NCBI GenBank assembly: GCA_011033025.1
Contig: WFMF01000014.1
Location: 496,001 to 560,000 of the forward strand
Source: Beroe forskalii
Lineage: Eukaryota > Ctenophora > Nuda > Beroida > Beroidae
Length of the DNA stretch: 64,000 nt
Direction: 5' to 3'
The notes beneath the pieces were generated by a model, which made no database searches, was not told the origin of the DNA, and worked only from the letters and a program-made list of their open reading frames with translations. Of this stretch, positions 21,471-33,131 are shown one piece after another; the stretch's first letter is position 1; each line of letters opens with the position of its first letter. Made by a program: the position numbers and the translations under genes.

Positions 21471-22045
21471 GGTGGACTTAACTCCGCGGCGGACCCGCTG
21501 CGGACCCGGTGGACCCGCTGCGGGTCCGCCGCGGACTCCACTAAAGTCCACCATAAAATTTTTTTGGTGGACTTTGGTGGACCCGCAGCGGACTTTTTAA
21601 AACTCCGCCGCGGAGTGGTGGATCCGCTGCGGGTCCGCTCGGGCTCCGCCGCGCACTGGTGGACAGTCCGCCAGAAAAGTCCAACAAAAAAGTCCACCAG
21701 GGAAAAAAGTCCGCCGCGGATTGGAGTCCAACGCGGAGTTTTTGTCCACAGGTGGACTCCGCAGGTGGACTCCACCAGCGGACTTTGGTCCACCTGCGGA
21801 GTCCACAAGTGGAGTCCACCTGCGGAGTCCACAGGTGGAGTCCACCGGCGGAGTCCAACGGCGGAGTCCAACTCCATCGGCGGTGGACTCTTGTCAGACG
21901 TTGTCTGACCATTATTTCAGTGAAATAAGGTCCGCCTTTTGCGGACGCGCGCGCTTCGCGCGCGCGCCTGCCGAAGGCGAAGGGGTCAGACAACGTCTGA
22001 CAAGTGGACTCCGCTGGCGGAGTCCACCCGCGGAACTCACTGGCG
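21471..22045. repeat. Hairpin-rich repeat of GTGGACTCCGC units
   Basis: Built of short units (GGTGGACTCCGC, GGACCCGCTGCGG, AGTCCACCTGCGGAGTCC) that read as overlapping palindromes, with an AATTTTTTTGGTGG block like the AAATTTTTTGGCGG block of the TIR elements. The right part contains GTCAGACGTTGTCTGAC at 21893 and its near twin GTCAGACAACGTCTGAC at 21986, enclosing a series of small hairpins (GTCCGCCTTTTGCGGAC, GCGCGCGCTTCGCGCGCGC, CGCCTGCCGAAGGCG). Frames on both strands are by-products. Likely a non-autonomous element related in design to TIR elements 1 and 2. Confidence 0.75.
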
Positions 22046-22129
22046 CATGAGCCAGTATGTATGTTAATGTATGTTTTGGAAATAATGAGGTACTGATGAG
22101 GTTGTATGTATGTAGGTTTGCAAAATGAT

Positions 22130-22350
22130 GAGCTCATCACTACGGTGGCCGAGGAGGCTCACTTTTTTTTACATAAAAAATTTTACATAAAAAATTTTTT
22201 TTATACAAAATTTTTTGATCCTCCTTGTCCAACACTGTGGCCGAGGAGGATCAAAAAAATTTTATATAAAATTTTTTTAGCCTTTTCGTCCACTGTGGTG
22301 GCCGAGAAGGATCACTTTTTTCACATTAAAATTTTTTGATCCTCTTTTGT
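22130..22350. repeat. Short repeats of GTGGCCGAGGAGGATC with poly-T/AAATTTT spacers
   Basis: Three units of the form GGTGGCCGAGGAGGATCA alternate with runs such as AAAAAATTTT and CATAAAAAATTTTTT; opposite-strand versions (GATCCTCCTTG, GATCCTC) make foldback potential. No gene. Confidence 0.7.
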
Positions 22351-23716
22351 TCTAGCTTCCATAGATCCAATTTCGGCATAATGGCCATCCATTGGTCACG
22401 CCGTGTGCGCCTGCTGTGGCCGCGCGGTAGACGTCCGATCTGGCGCGCGCGGCGCGGTGGCGCGCAGATGAAATTCTAATGAATTATTTGAGTCGATTTT
22501 TTCTTGTATTTTGGCCTTGAGAAGTTATTGTTCAAATGAATTCTATTTTTTAAAAAAAAGGCCGCGGATTTATTTTTCCTATGAACCATGGGCACTTATT
22601 TTGCAATAAATGTTTCTGTTGAATCAATGATCATGTCAGTATTGAATCAAAATATTCTATAAGCACTTTAATTATTTATTTTTATGAATAGAGGTACTCT
22701 GCAATGGAAATAGCTTCATGAATATTTTGGCTAATTGAGCTATCCATGTGAATGCTTTTGATGTTATAAATCAAATTATTTCATGCTATTTATTGATTCA
22801 TGAATTATAAATTATGTTTTATAAAAGAACTGGGGCTTTATTTGTGGAAAATGTAAACTGTTTCTATGCTTGTAGATTGATGTTTTAAAGAAATTCTTTA
22901 TTATATGGATTTTTCTCTACTAAATTGGTAACTACTGCTTCTCCAACATAGCCCTTTAACCATAAAAGTCATGCCACAATAGTGCAATGTCCCAGAAAAT
23001 ATATAGACCATTTTAAGACTGTTTTCATTTTAGAGATTATTGCATCCACTCCATCCACATGACATAGTGAAACTAGGTTTGTTGCATATAACAACAATTA
23101 GGTAAAGAATAAATCCTTTAAAACACATCGATCTGCAAGACTTTTCTCCAACTTTGGACTTGAACTTTGACACGATTTCTTGAGAAATACCATGTAAGAA
23201 CAGCCAAATCCAAATGAGTCACACCTAGATGATTGGTGTGCAGGCATCTTCAGTCCAATACCTACCTCAGCTTTCGGGGTGTTTAAATTGCGAGAGCATT
23301 TTATGAGGTAGGCCCCCCAGCAGTCACCCCCTGGTACCAGGGTAAAGCACCGTCAAGTGCAGTGACCACCTGCCTGATTGAAATTGATTAGAGGTCTTTA
23401 ACACAAACATATTCTAGATTCTGAACACGAATGATACAACCAGTTAGAAGTGAACCATAGCTTTAATCATCTGGAAATACGTTAAATGTCAATGATATAG
23501 AATATTGGGATAATAAGGATAACAATGATAAAAACATCATATATTCATAATATCACAATCTCCCCACGAAATAATTGCAATAATGGATTCTCATTTCAAT
23601 ATGAATGAATAGATATAAAAATCAATTTCACTGAAATCCCCAATTCAAGTTCTAACTTAAAAACAATCTGAAATAGAAACTTTAGAATCTCCCCATGAAT
23701 AAATCAAGTCAATAAA
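22351..23716. other. Noncoding stretch beside the Ty3/gypsy fossil
   Basis: AT-rich with a CpG-rich patch at 22400-22470. The block 23200-23370, with CCCCCTGGTACCAGGG and a GGTAAAGCACCGTCAAGTG segment, differs in composition from its surroundings and may be a relic of the element's 3' region, but I could not recognise paired LTRs. Confidence 0.5.
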
Positions 23717-26663
23717 TTAAAAATTTTCAACATATCTTTCAACTGGACGGCTGACACGTCCATAACGTGAAACATAATGGGGCTCTCCATTATCCATATC
23801 AGCTTTACTACCATGTTTCATATCAACTTCCTGATGCACATCCTTCATTTCTTTAACAACATTTTCTCCTGGCTGGATTTGTTTCCTTTCAATTGCTAAC
23901 ACAGGTGTTTTACTGATCAAGGTTGGTTGTGGGGTAGCAATTTGTTGAATAACAGGGGTCTGACCACAATCGAGCAACATAGGATCACTTGAGGTTTGGT
24001 GCACATCCTCAGGAGTTGTAAGGTTGCTTGAACCACTTGGTGCAAGGTCCCGAAGTGAAACAGATTTCTCTGTCCCATTCTGTAGTCTTATTCTTCCATA
24101 ATTGGGGTTTGCCTCAATCAGTTCCACCTCTTCAACTAATGGGTCATATTTTGACCTGCGTAGATGCTTGCGGAGGAGAATTGGACCAGGAGTTGTGAGC
24201 CAACTTGGAAGGGTGGTACCATTGCAAGTCTTGCGGTTAAAACTGAAGAATCGTTCATGAGGGGTACAATTAGTTGCAGTGCACAGCAGAGAACGTATTG
24301 AGTGTAAAGCATCAGGCAGGAATTGCTCCCAATGCCCATCAGGCAATGCTCTCTCCTCCAGTTGTAGCTTAACTGCCTTCCAAATCACACCATTATACCT
24401 TTCAATTTGTCCATTACCACGGGGATTGTAAGCACTGGAATAGCTTGTGGATACCTGGTGTGAAGCAAAGAATTCCTTTAGGTCCTTGCAGAAGAAACTT
24501 GGCCCCCGGTCACTATGAACATTTTGAGGTGTTCTGAACAAAGCAAACAATTGTAAGAAACAAGATTTCACAGTTGTCCATTTCATATCTGGACATGCAA
24601 AGGAAAATGGGAAGCGAGAGTATTCATCCACAATATTCAAAAGGTATTTGTTAGAAGAACAAATTGAGTCAGGCAGGGGACCCTTATAATCAACACTGAG
24701 ACGTTCATAAGCAGCAGTTGCTTTTATCAGATGCCTATCCTTTTGGTCTTTGAAAAAGCGAGGTTTTACCTTACAACATGCCTGACATTGATTCACTACT
24801 GCCTTTACATCATCAACTGAGTAAAGCAAATTTTTAGATCTTACATAATGTACAAGACGTGTTATCCCAGGGTGAGCCAATGCTGAGTGCAAACTTCTCA
24901 GTTTCTGTAGGTCATTAGAGTGCACTGACGCAGCCCGGGACATGGTATCAGCTGCAACATTCGTGATACCAGGCTTGTGGATGATATCGAAATCATAGCA
25001 TGATAATTCGATTCGCCAGCGATTCATTTTGTCATTTTTGATTTTGGTTAGTTTGATATTCTTCCTATTGAAGATGTAGCTCACTGCTTCCTGATCAGTA
25101 TAAAGCTTGAAGTGCCTCCCATACAAATAGTGGCTCCACTTCCTCGGAGCTTCTACAACAGAGCAAGCTTCCTTCTCCACAGAAGGCTGGGAGAGTTCAT
25201 TCTTTCTCAGTGACCTGCTGAAAAATGCCACTGGACGCCCTTCCTGGCTGAGTATTGCAGCTATTGCAAACCCTGAGGCATCAGTTTCCACTGTGAAGGG
25301 TAACTGCTCATTGACAGGTTGCAGGGTTACCTTTCCAAGTTCCCTCTTTAGCTCTTCAAGGGAAAACTGGGCTTCTTGAGAAATTGGAAATGTTTTTGTG
25401 TCCAATAATGGTCTGATTTTATCAGAATAGTTGGGGATCCAACAGGAATAGTAAGCAAATAATCCAATGACCCTTTTTAGACTCTTGGGGTCATCAGGTT
25501 CTGGAAGGTCCATTAGTGGTTTCATTCTGGCAGGGTCTGGTTGCAAAGAGTTGTGAGAAATACGATAACCCAAGATATCAATGCTCTCTTGACAGATGAC
25601 ACTCTTGTCCTCATTGAATGTGAAGTTGTTCTCATTTGCAACCTCCAGGAACCTTTTAAAATTCCTGTCATGATCCTCCTTCGTCAGTCCAGCTATTGTG
25701 ATGTTGTCAATGTAAGCAAAGGTTGCTTTTAAATCATTCTCACGGATACAATTGTCAATCTCTCTCTGGAAGATTGGTGGTCCATTTGTCACTCCAAATG
25801 GTACCCTTGTAAATTCATACAAATTTCCTTGAGCTTCAAATGCAGTGAAAATCTGTTCTGACTCATGAAGTGGCAACTGGTGATATGCACTAGTAAGGTC
25901 CAGATGGCTATAATACTTGTATTGAGATATAGCTGTCACCTGGTCATGCATGGTTGGTAGTGGATATGCATTCTGCTGAGTGTACTTGTTTATTGTCTGG
26001 GAATAATCCACACACATACGCTTCTTGCCAGTATTTTCATCTTTGTCGATTATATGAAGCTGAGCTCTCCATGGCGATGAGCTTGGGACAATGACTCCCT
26101 CTTCCAGAAGTCGGCTTATTTCCCTTGATATGAATTTGTTATCATCATGAGAGTACTTGCGGCTTGGACATCTGACTGGTTTACAGGTACTGTCCAAATG
26201 CTCAAACAACTTCTGTGGCTCTCTTTTCACTGTTGCAAGCCCACAGTGTGCTGCTGATCCTTTTATGATAAGGTCATCATTATAACCTCCCATCTCGAAT
26301 TGGACTGTCTTGTGTTGCTTCATCAAGTCAATCCCCAGAATCATGTCTGAACATAAGGTATTCAATACCTTAAACTCCACATCATCATACTGGTAACCAG
26401 CCAATTCGAAACTTATTTTACAGTTTCCTTTTACATCAACCTCTTTCTCACCAGCTGCCAGCGCAACTGGTCTATCTTGACTTGGCCAGATCTTCATATG
26501 ATTTTTCTACAAAGCTCTCACTGATAAAGCTGTCACTGCTGCCTGTATCCACAAGACAGCTTGCCTTGAACTTTCCATTGACTAGTACCCCCATTACAGT
26601 TGGTGATAGTGAGTTTGGGGCACTAGCCAGCATTGAGTTAAACAATAATTTTGAGTTAAACAA
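23717..26663 (-). mobile_element. Ty3/gypsy (Metaviridae) pol fossil
   Basis: On the minus strand the parts appear in the order protease (VDTGSSDSF), reverse transcriptase (KRMCVDYSQTINKYTQ, HLDLTSAYHQLPL, RVPFGVTNGPPIFQ, FAYIDNITIAG), RNase H (FTVETDASGFAIAAILSQ, HLYGRHFKLYTDQEAVSY) and integrase (ACCKVKPRFF, YERLSVDYKGPLPDS, FRTPQNVHSDRGPSF, SAYNPRGNGQIERYNGV). Protease-RT-RNase H-integrase order places it in Ty3/gypsy. No gag and no LTR pair were recognised, so the copy is incomplete at its 5' side, next to the big foldback that starts at 26750. Pol is largely open, with about one break, so it is moderately young. Confidence 0.9.
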
Positions 26664-27529
26664 TAATTTTTATTTACTCCATAATATCACAATAAAAAAA
26701 TACATCACATAAAAATAAATGAATAACTTTCATTTTCCATTGACTAGAGTGTATTCAATGAATTCATGTGAGGTTGCAATGATTATGATGCTCTCGTTCT
26801 AAGTTTTTGCGTTGTCAATTGGTGAGTATCAAGAGTCGAACTGTGAAGCACTTCAAAAACAGAAAATATCATTACCTGTACTATCGGTGGAACAGGAGAA
26901 TATCCATTTTATCCAAGTACAAATGTAACTTCAAATCTGAAAATACTGAGTTATAGGTCATGATTAACTATCTGGACGAATCTTAAGCCAAATTATTTGC
27001 GTTGGTGTAAGATAATCTTTCCAAAAGTCGACAAATAACTCCCAAACAAAATTCCTTCATTAATATATCTCAATATCAATCTGGAGAGCTACTTGTCAAC
27101 GAAAGTGTGTGAGTGTGTAAAAAAGTGGGTACGTATGTGTGTAAAAAGTTATAAGTGTTAAAAAGGAGTGTAAAAAGAATAAAAAACAAGCTAAAAATGT
27201 GTACATGTGTGAAAAAGTATGTACGTGCGTAAAAAAGTGTGCAAAGGGGGATGTCAGTGTCTGTGTCTGTTTTAACTTTTTTAACTTATTTTTGGGACAA
27301 AACAGACCTGTCCGTTATGTAGTAGATAAAATTTATAAATCCCATCCAATGTCTTATCTATAAAGGTGTATGGGTATACTACAAACCTGTCCGTTATGGG
27401 CCACGCAAGACTCCGGAATCCTGTGTATCTCAGTTTAGGTATTGGAGCATTGAAGCATTGATAGACAAAAATTTGGACCCCTTTAGGCTTTATGTGAGTG
27501 AGAAAACGCACAAAACGGCATGTTCGTCT

Positions 27530-28690
27530 TGTCCTTTTTGCATCAGAGGCTGGGCAGAGGGAGAAGAATTTGGTAGTGTTTGGACTGACTGAATCAACAG
27601 ATGAAGACGTAAAGGGCTGGGTCAATGAAATGCTGGATGCTATGGGCGAAAAGCCATCATTTGAAGCATAAACAAGAATTGCGCCCGTTACCCATTTGCG
27701 GGCGCTTAATTTCCCTCCCCCGAGCTTGAAGAAAATATTAATAGAAACGCGCAATTCTAAATGCATGTGGGACATGGGCAGCTTCGATCCACGTTGATGA
27801 GCTTTTTAACAACGCAATTGAATTACTTCACGAAGTTATTTATTTCATAAACTCCGTAGTTTGCCATGGTTTTCACGCAAGCAACTATTACTATTGCATT
27901 GATGATTCAATATTTCATGTCGACGGACGTTGCCTGTCTATTTCTTCTGACTGGATGGCTATCAAAAGTGACGTCCAAATGTGGAACGTTGCGCCGCGCG
28001 CGTGGGTAGGGTAACATCCTACGAATTTCATGATATACAATTTCATGATACAGTAATTTGTTTTTCCACCATAAATTGTTCAAAATTGCTAGAATTTCAA
28101 ACATTGGTAAAGTGTTGACTCGGCGCTTAAATTTTCGCTAAAATTTGATAGGCTAACTAAAGCTTAACTTGAGCGCGCCACGCATGATGTTGAGCCGCAG
28201 CGCCGCGCACAAAACTGGTCGATATATACATTCATCTTGATCTTGCGGAGTGAATTGCGCGCAACTGCGCGCGCAATAAAGGTTGCTACGCGACTCCACC
28301 TGATAGTACCATTGTTGACGAAATCTCCTCAAATATGTGGACATCTCCCTCAAATTTGTGGACATCTCCCTCAAATTTTGTGGACATATCTCCTCGGACT
28401 TTCCGGGGCACTTTCCAGAAATTACAGTAGTTGTATTGCAAATCTGGACCTGATATGCACATATCCTATTTCTCACCTTCCCAAACACGATCTCTGCTAA
28501 CCCTCTCATTTGCCTTTTTGTATTCACAAAAAGGCCAATGGGGAGGGAAAAAATTGGGAGAGTGAGGGAGGGTGCATCGAGACCCATGCTCGTGAAGCTT
28601 AAAAGCACTGGGACAGTGGCTGCTGGTATGAGGAGGAAGATAGATTTGCTGAAGAAGACAGAGTTGTTCAAGTAATTGTTTATCTGCCTG
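27530..28690 (+). mobile_element. Remnant of a LINE ORF1-like coding sequence in the left arm, split by an insert
   Basis: Around 27540-27670 the plus strand reads ASEAGQREKNLVVFGLTEST followed by DEDVKGWVNEMLDAMGEKP. At 28560-28690 it reads GRVREGASRPMLVKLKS followed by RRKIDLLKKTELFK. The order R-x-x-NLVVFGL-E then RP-x-LVKL resembles the RNA-binding region of ORF1-type proteins in invertebrate LINEs; this is by memory of the pattern. A Helitron-like insert (27673-28547) separates the two. The right arm of the foldback has the same material inverted at 38110-38390. No reverse transcriptase accompanies it. Confidence 0.45.
27673..28547 (-). mobile_element. Helitron-like insert, copy 1 (left arm)
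   Basis: The right arm of the foldback lacks this segment (GAAGCATAAAAAATTGGG reads straight through at 38232-38257 in inverse), giving a clean empty site in an A-run. One end is CAAGAATTGCGCC with a GCGCCCG...CGGGCGC hairpin; the other carries a GCCTTTTTGTATTCACAAAA hairpin followed by GGCCAATGGGGAGGG. There are no terminal inverted repeats and no target duplication. Read on the minus strand it starts with a TCCC-type end and finishes with a hairpin just before the terminus, as Helitrons do, but the last bases are CTTG, not the canonical CTRR. It contains a 58-bp block at 27968-28025 shared with 44236-44295. Confidence 0.45.
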
Positions 28691-28691
28691 T

Positions 28692-29726
28692 TAATCGCTG
28701 GGGTAATGGCCGGTTTTGGGATCAATGGACGTGCGAGGGGGTTTTGGATAAAGGAGTAAAGAGCAACAGGGAAGTTCCTACTACAAATCCGTAAAGGGGA
28801 AGTTAGGTAAGTTTTCTTACTTACTACGTAACAGAATGTAACATTTTGTTTAGTGCAGATGTGGGCACAAGGCTCCAGTCACATTTGGTTATGGAAATAA
28901 TATAAAACTTATACTTTCGTAGGTTTACGGATTCATAGGCCTTGGTTAGTTATGCTCAGTTAAGAGCAGGGAAAGGGTATCGAGCCAAGTTTTCTAGCAT
29001 TGAATAACAGTTGCCACCCAGACCATGAATTTGCCCTCTGCCCAATTTGAATCAAGATAAGAGTGAGATAAGCAACGACACTTTAAATGGCTGGAAAATA
29101 AATAACTGAATAAATAAATACTTCAACAAGCCTATAAAAACTATATCATATCTTAATCCAAGAGAACATGACGTTTTGATAAATGAACTTTGGTTTTAAT
29201 AGGAAACACTGTAACGTTCTAAAGTTCATAGATATACTAGATAATTAGATAGTCTCAAAGATGGAAGATTCTAGGTTCCTAATCTTGGGTCTTCAAGGGA
29301 GGATTAAATGCCCAAAAGTGGTGATGGAAGTAGTGAGGAAAGCTGAGTAGCGCCTATAGCTTTGAGACTGAGTTTGAGGATAGTGTGAGGAAAAGCTAAG
29401 GTGGTCTGGTTTCGGTTGATGGGAACATGAGTTGCGTAGGATCAGAAAGTAGAAAATAGGTTCAGCAACCACCTATATGACCAGGATGGCCAGCCCAGTG
29501 TGTCAGTGACTCCTTAGAGAACACAGGTAGCCACGACTGAGTTCGTCTCTCGGCCTCAGGAGTATCAGCGTCGTGCGCGGCTCTGATAGTGACGTCACGC
29601 CGCCTCTCACGGTCTCTCCCTTTGCGGGGCTGTCCTCGCGGTGTCAAGTTACGGAGAGCTCCTCAGCTGCTGTAATTAGGCTGCGAGAGATTCGGTTACC
29701 CCCGGAGGGGGAGGGCATAACACTGC
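28692..29726. other. 1.0 kb segment present only in the left arm of the foldback
   Basis: The right arm joins the two flanks directly as TTTATCTGCCCTGGTCGG (inverse sense, near 38105-38120), while the left arm has this extra block bounded by CTGCC on both sides. It is either an insertion with a 5-bp duplication or a deletion from the right arm through 5-bp microhomology. It contains a GC-rich patch (29560-29720) and no recognised gene. Confidence 0.6.
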
Positions 29727-30274
29727 CCTGGTCGGACTTTGATGCAGAGGAGGGAGCACAAGGACTGTATGGTGGAACTTCGAAGACACTGTGCTGAGCA
29801 ACCTGACAGAGCTCACGTAATAGAGCGTTTACATTCGTATTTTTGCGTGTGAGTGTGATTGTATTGATTGAATATGGAGATTAATAAAACAATTCTTTTA
29901 CTTAACAACAATTCTTTTACTTAAATAAGGGAGGGGGTTGTTGATACTGTGGACAAGGACAGAAGGGGACATTGAGGATAGGAGATATGCGTAATTGGGC
30001 ATGTCTAATTTTTGACAAAGGGGGGACAGTCATCAATTTCTACCTTTGTGTGGACTGTGGAGTTGCAGTTATAACTGTATTTTATCTATATCATTATCTT
30101 ATATGTTGATATTACATTTTGGTAATTGCTAGCCCCCAGTTGTGAGTACACAGGGCTGTATAGTCATCACAATCATTTGGAATCTACAGACTGTTTTAGC
30201 TGAGTTTCACTTTCAGCCATCCTTTTATCTTTTCATTGGTGTGCTGTGTCCTATGAAAGGACCTTTTTATTATA

Positions 30275-30762
30275 CCTTAGGAGGTCTATTTATATGGGTC
30301 GAAATTGCGGTGTTTGAAATTTTGGTAGGTTGAAAATATAGGGATTTTTTCAAAATCCCCAAATTTCACCCACCAAATAAAATTGGGTGATTTTTCTAAC
30401 TTTTTGCTGACAAATGAAAGATTTTTGGGGAAAACAATGGAAAAATAGATTAATTCTAATATTACAAATCGAATTCTTGATCGTCTTCCTGAGCCTCTGC
30501 TTCATTAATTACTGTTCTAAATTTTGAATTTCAATTGTTTTTTAACCATTTGACTTTGACTAAATTATTTGTAACTATCTGAAAACTCATCTCTGAAACG
30601 AAATTGTACTGTTTTAGTACAGATAGTTCAAGAAATTTCGAAAGCGGGTTGAATTAAATCGGGGAGTAAAATTGTGGCGGGCAAAATTTTGGTAGGTTGA
30701 AAATATGGGGATTTTTTCGCAAAATCCCCAAATTACACCCTTTATAAATAGACCTCCTAAGG
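30275..30762. mobile_element. TA-flanked MITE, 488 bp
   Basis: Ends are CCTTAGGAGGTCTATTTATA and its inverse, flanked by TA at 30273-30274 and 30763-30764. The inner part repeats ATTTTGGTAGGTTGAAAATA and GGGATTTTTTC / AAAATCCCCAAAT on both sides, so it folds back over most of its length. The right arm of the large foldback lacks it (near 37670). TA flanks suggest Tc1/mariner-type mobilisation. Confidence 0.78.
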
Positions 30763-30766
30763 TATA

Positions 30767-30933
30767 CGGTAAATACACACTTGGGTGTGTAATTACCACA
30801 TTAATTCCACGAGCTTGCGAGTGGAATTCATGCAATAGATGCACGAGCTTGCTAGTGCATTTATTGGAGTAATTGCACGAGCTTGCGAGTGCAATTACGA
30901 TGGTAATTTACACACCCAAGTGTGTATTTACTG
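30767..30933. mobile_element. 167-bp hairpin MITE with nested palindromes
   Basis: Ends CGGTAAATACACACTTGGG and the inverse (CCCAAGTGTGTATTTACTG), with TA on each side. Inside, three successive small palindromes read CCACGAGCTTGCGAGTGG, TGCACGAGCTTGCTAGTGCA and TGCACGAGCTTGCGAGTGCA. No coding. Confidence 0.75.
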
Positions 30934-32005
30934 TATTATTACCCTGCCATCTACGCAACAATCAAAGTAGACGGTTTGAAACTTCGAACTCAGTGTTGTA
31001 TGAATAATGGCTACACTATATCATAATTGAAACAAGCGAGAATTTTGGACAAATTTGCCAGTGATTTGTAAAAGTCAGAATCACATCATCATCGTATCGG
31101 GGTCGATTCAGCGAATAAGTTCAAAAGTTCAAATGATAGAACCAGCGCCCAGCATTGATACATACTGTTAGTGTATGGCGTAGTGTATGTATATGTACTT
31201 TACAAAAAATTTGTTTTGATCTTTCATTGCCATGCCATAAAAAATGAACCATGAAAGTTAAGTACTCAATCGAAAACAAAACAATTCACACCACAAACAT
31301 TAATAACAACTGACTCGAGAGAGCTACAATCTTATGCGGATCTCATGTAGTATCTGCCCTTAAAGAAAAACATGATCACATGTGAATGTAGTCAACTAAA
31401 TCTTTAGAGTGCATCAAAATGTATGTATTTACTCCTCAGTTGAACAATAAGTTTTGTGCCATAATCATTATCTTCATCCCAATCTAAAATAAGTAACAAA
31501 CACTGAGAGATAGAAATGACGGCGCACAGAAATAATGCAATTGAAAGTGATAAAACGGAGCAATACAACCTATATATGGCACCACAAGTCTGCGTCATTA
31601 TAAGACTAGATAAATAAACATTGAAACACGGATGGAGTTATCAAGCCCGTCTGGGTGGCGCCATTTAGGTGTATACAATAGTGTTCCTTCTATCTATTTT
31701 ATCTTTATCTTGTGTTGCCCTATAATATCGTTTAGATATATCGTATTCTATACATTGTGCTCACATTTACTTTATCTTGTGCTACCGAATGTGCCATGAA
31801 GTCTGAAGAATATAACATATATCATACCGAACATTTTGTGCTCCTTATCGCTATTTTATCTTGTTTTACAGTATATATACGGTTAAGAATAGATTATATC
31901 GAGTCGTTTCTAATATGAAAAGTGCGATAACAGATATCATGGGAGCTTATAATTCTCCAATTTACATCCGCACAGAGATAGCAAATAGGTTAGAATCGTG
32001 CGAAT

Positions 32006-33131
32006 TAGGGTTTGCAACCGATATTATCGCCGATAAATTATCGCCGATAAAACGTGAAAAATAATTATCGGTTATCGGCGATAAAATCAGACCGATAATA
32101 CCGATAATTTAATAAGCAAAATTTACCATATTTCCACTAAAGACACCACCTAAGACACCACTCAAGCACTTAACCCTAACATCACATTAACTGACTTCAC
32201 TTTTCCCTGGCACCACTTTAAACTATGGCACCAACCACTTAACCCTGACACCAATCAACTCTGACACGATTTTACCTAGAAACCACTAAGCCCTAACAGA
32301 AGTTTCCCTGACACCACTAGTTTACCCTGACACCACATTACCCTAAAAACCACTTTGCCCTGACACCACTTTATCCGAAAACCACTTTATTATGGTACCA
32401 CTTAACCCTGGTCCCTGACACCCCTCAACCATGACAACACTACACCCTGAAACCACCGAGCCCTGATAGCAGTTTTCCCTGTCGCCAATTTTTCCTGACA
32501 CCCATTAACCCTGACACCACTATATCTCTACACCACTTAACCCTGACAGCAGTCTACCATACCATCACTTCACCTGCAACCAGTTTTCTCTTGCAATGCT
32601 TAATACCATGACAAGAGTATACGCTCACACCACGTGAGTACTTTACCATGAAAACATTTTACTCTGACACAACTTTACACTGAAACCGCTTCACAGTTAC
32701 TCTGACACCACCTATCTACCTATCTAAACCCCGACAACTCATTACCTCGACACCACATTACACATACACCATTTTACCCTGACTTCACTAGACCCTGGTA
32801 TGACCATATCCTGACACAATTTTGCCCTAACACTACTTTACATCGACACCACTTTACACTGACACCGATTTGCCCTGACAACACTTCACTGGGTAAAGTG
32901 GTTTCAGGGTAAATATAATACCAACACGTAACTTGGTAGTTTAGACGCACACATCACTATTACTGATCAATTCAACGAATAATGTGTAGTTGATAAAGGC
33001 CAATTCTAAACCTATCACATCGAGAAAAGAGATTAAAATTTTATCGGCGATAATTATCGGTATCGGCGATAATTATGAAAAATTATCGATTATCGCCGAT
33101 AAAAAATTTTGGACCGATAATGCAAACCCTA
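32006..33131. mobile_element. hAT-like MITE, 1126 bp, with perfect 8-bp target duplication
   Basis: Terminal repeats TAGGGTTTGCA and TGCAAACCCTA are flanked by GTGCGAAT at 31998-32005 and again at 33132-33139. The other arm of the surrounding foldback has a single related GAATGCGAATAT at this point, an empty site. Subterminal regions are made of ATTATCGCCGATAA units on both sides. The core is a degenerate minisatellite. An 8-bp duplication and TAGGG-type ends are characteristic of hAT elements. No transposase. Confidence 0.92.
32130..32905. repeat. Degenerate minisatellite CCCTGACACCACTTTA inside the hAT-like MITE
   Basis: Units of roughly 15-17 bases with the consensus ACCCTGACACCACTTTA repeat tens of times with heavy substitution and occasional extra bases. 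No open frame is maintained. Confidence 0.85.

Noticed and set aside
21461-22140. Trp/Thr/Pro-rich open frames on both strands
   Set aside because: They follow the GTGGACTCC repeat units and have no domain; overlapping frames in both orientations argue against coding.
27281-27775. 164-codon minus-strand frame and its twin at 38075-38494 as a host gene
   Set aside because: They lie in the foldback arms, are antisense to the more convincing ORF1-like reading, and show no domain.
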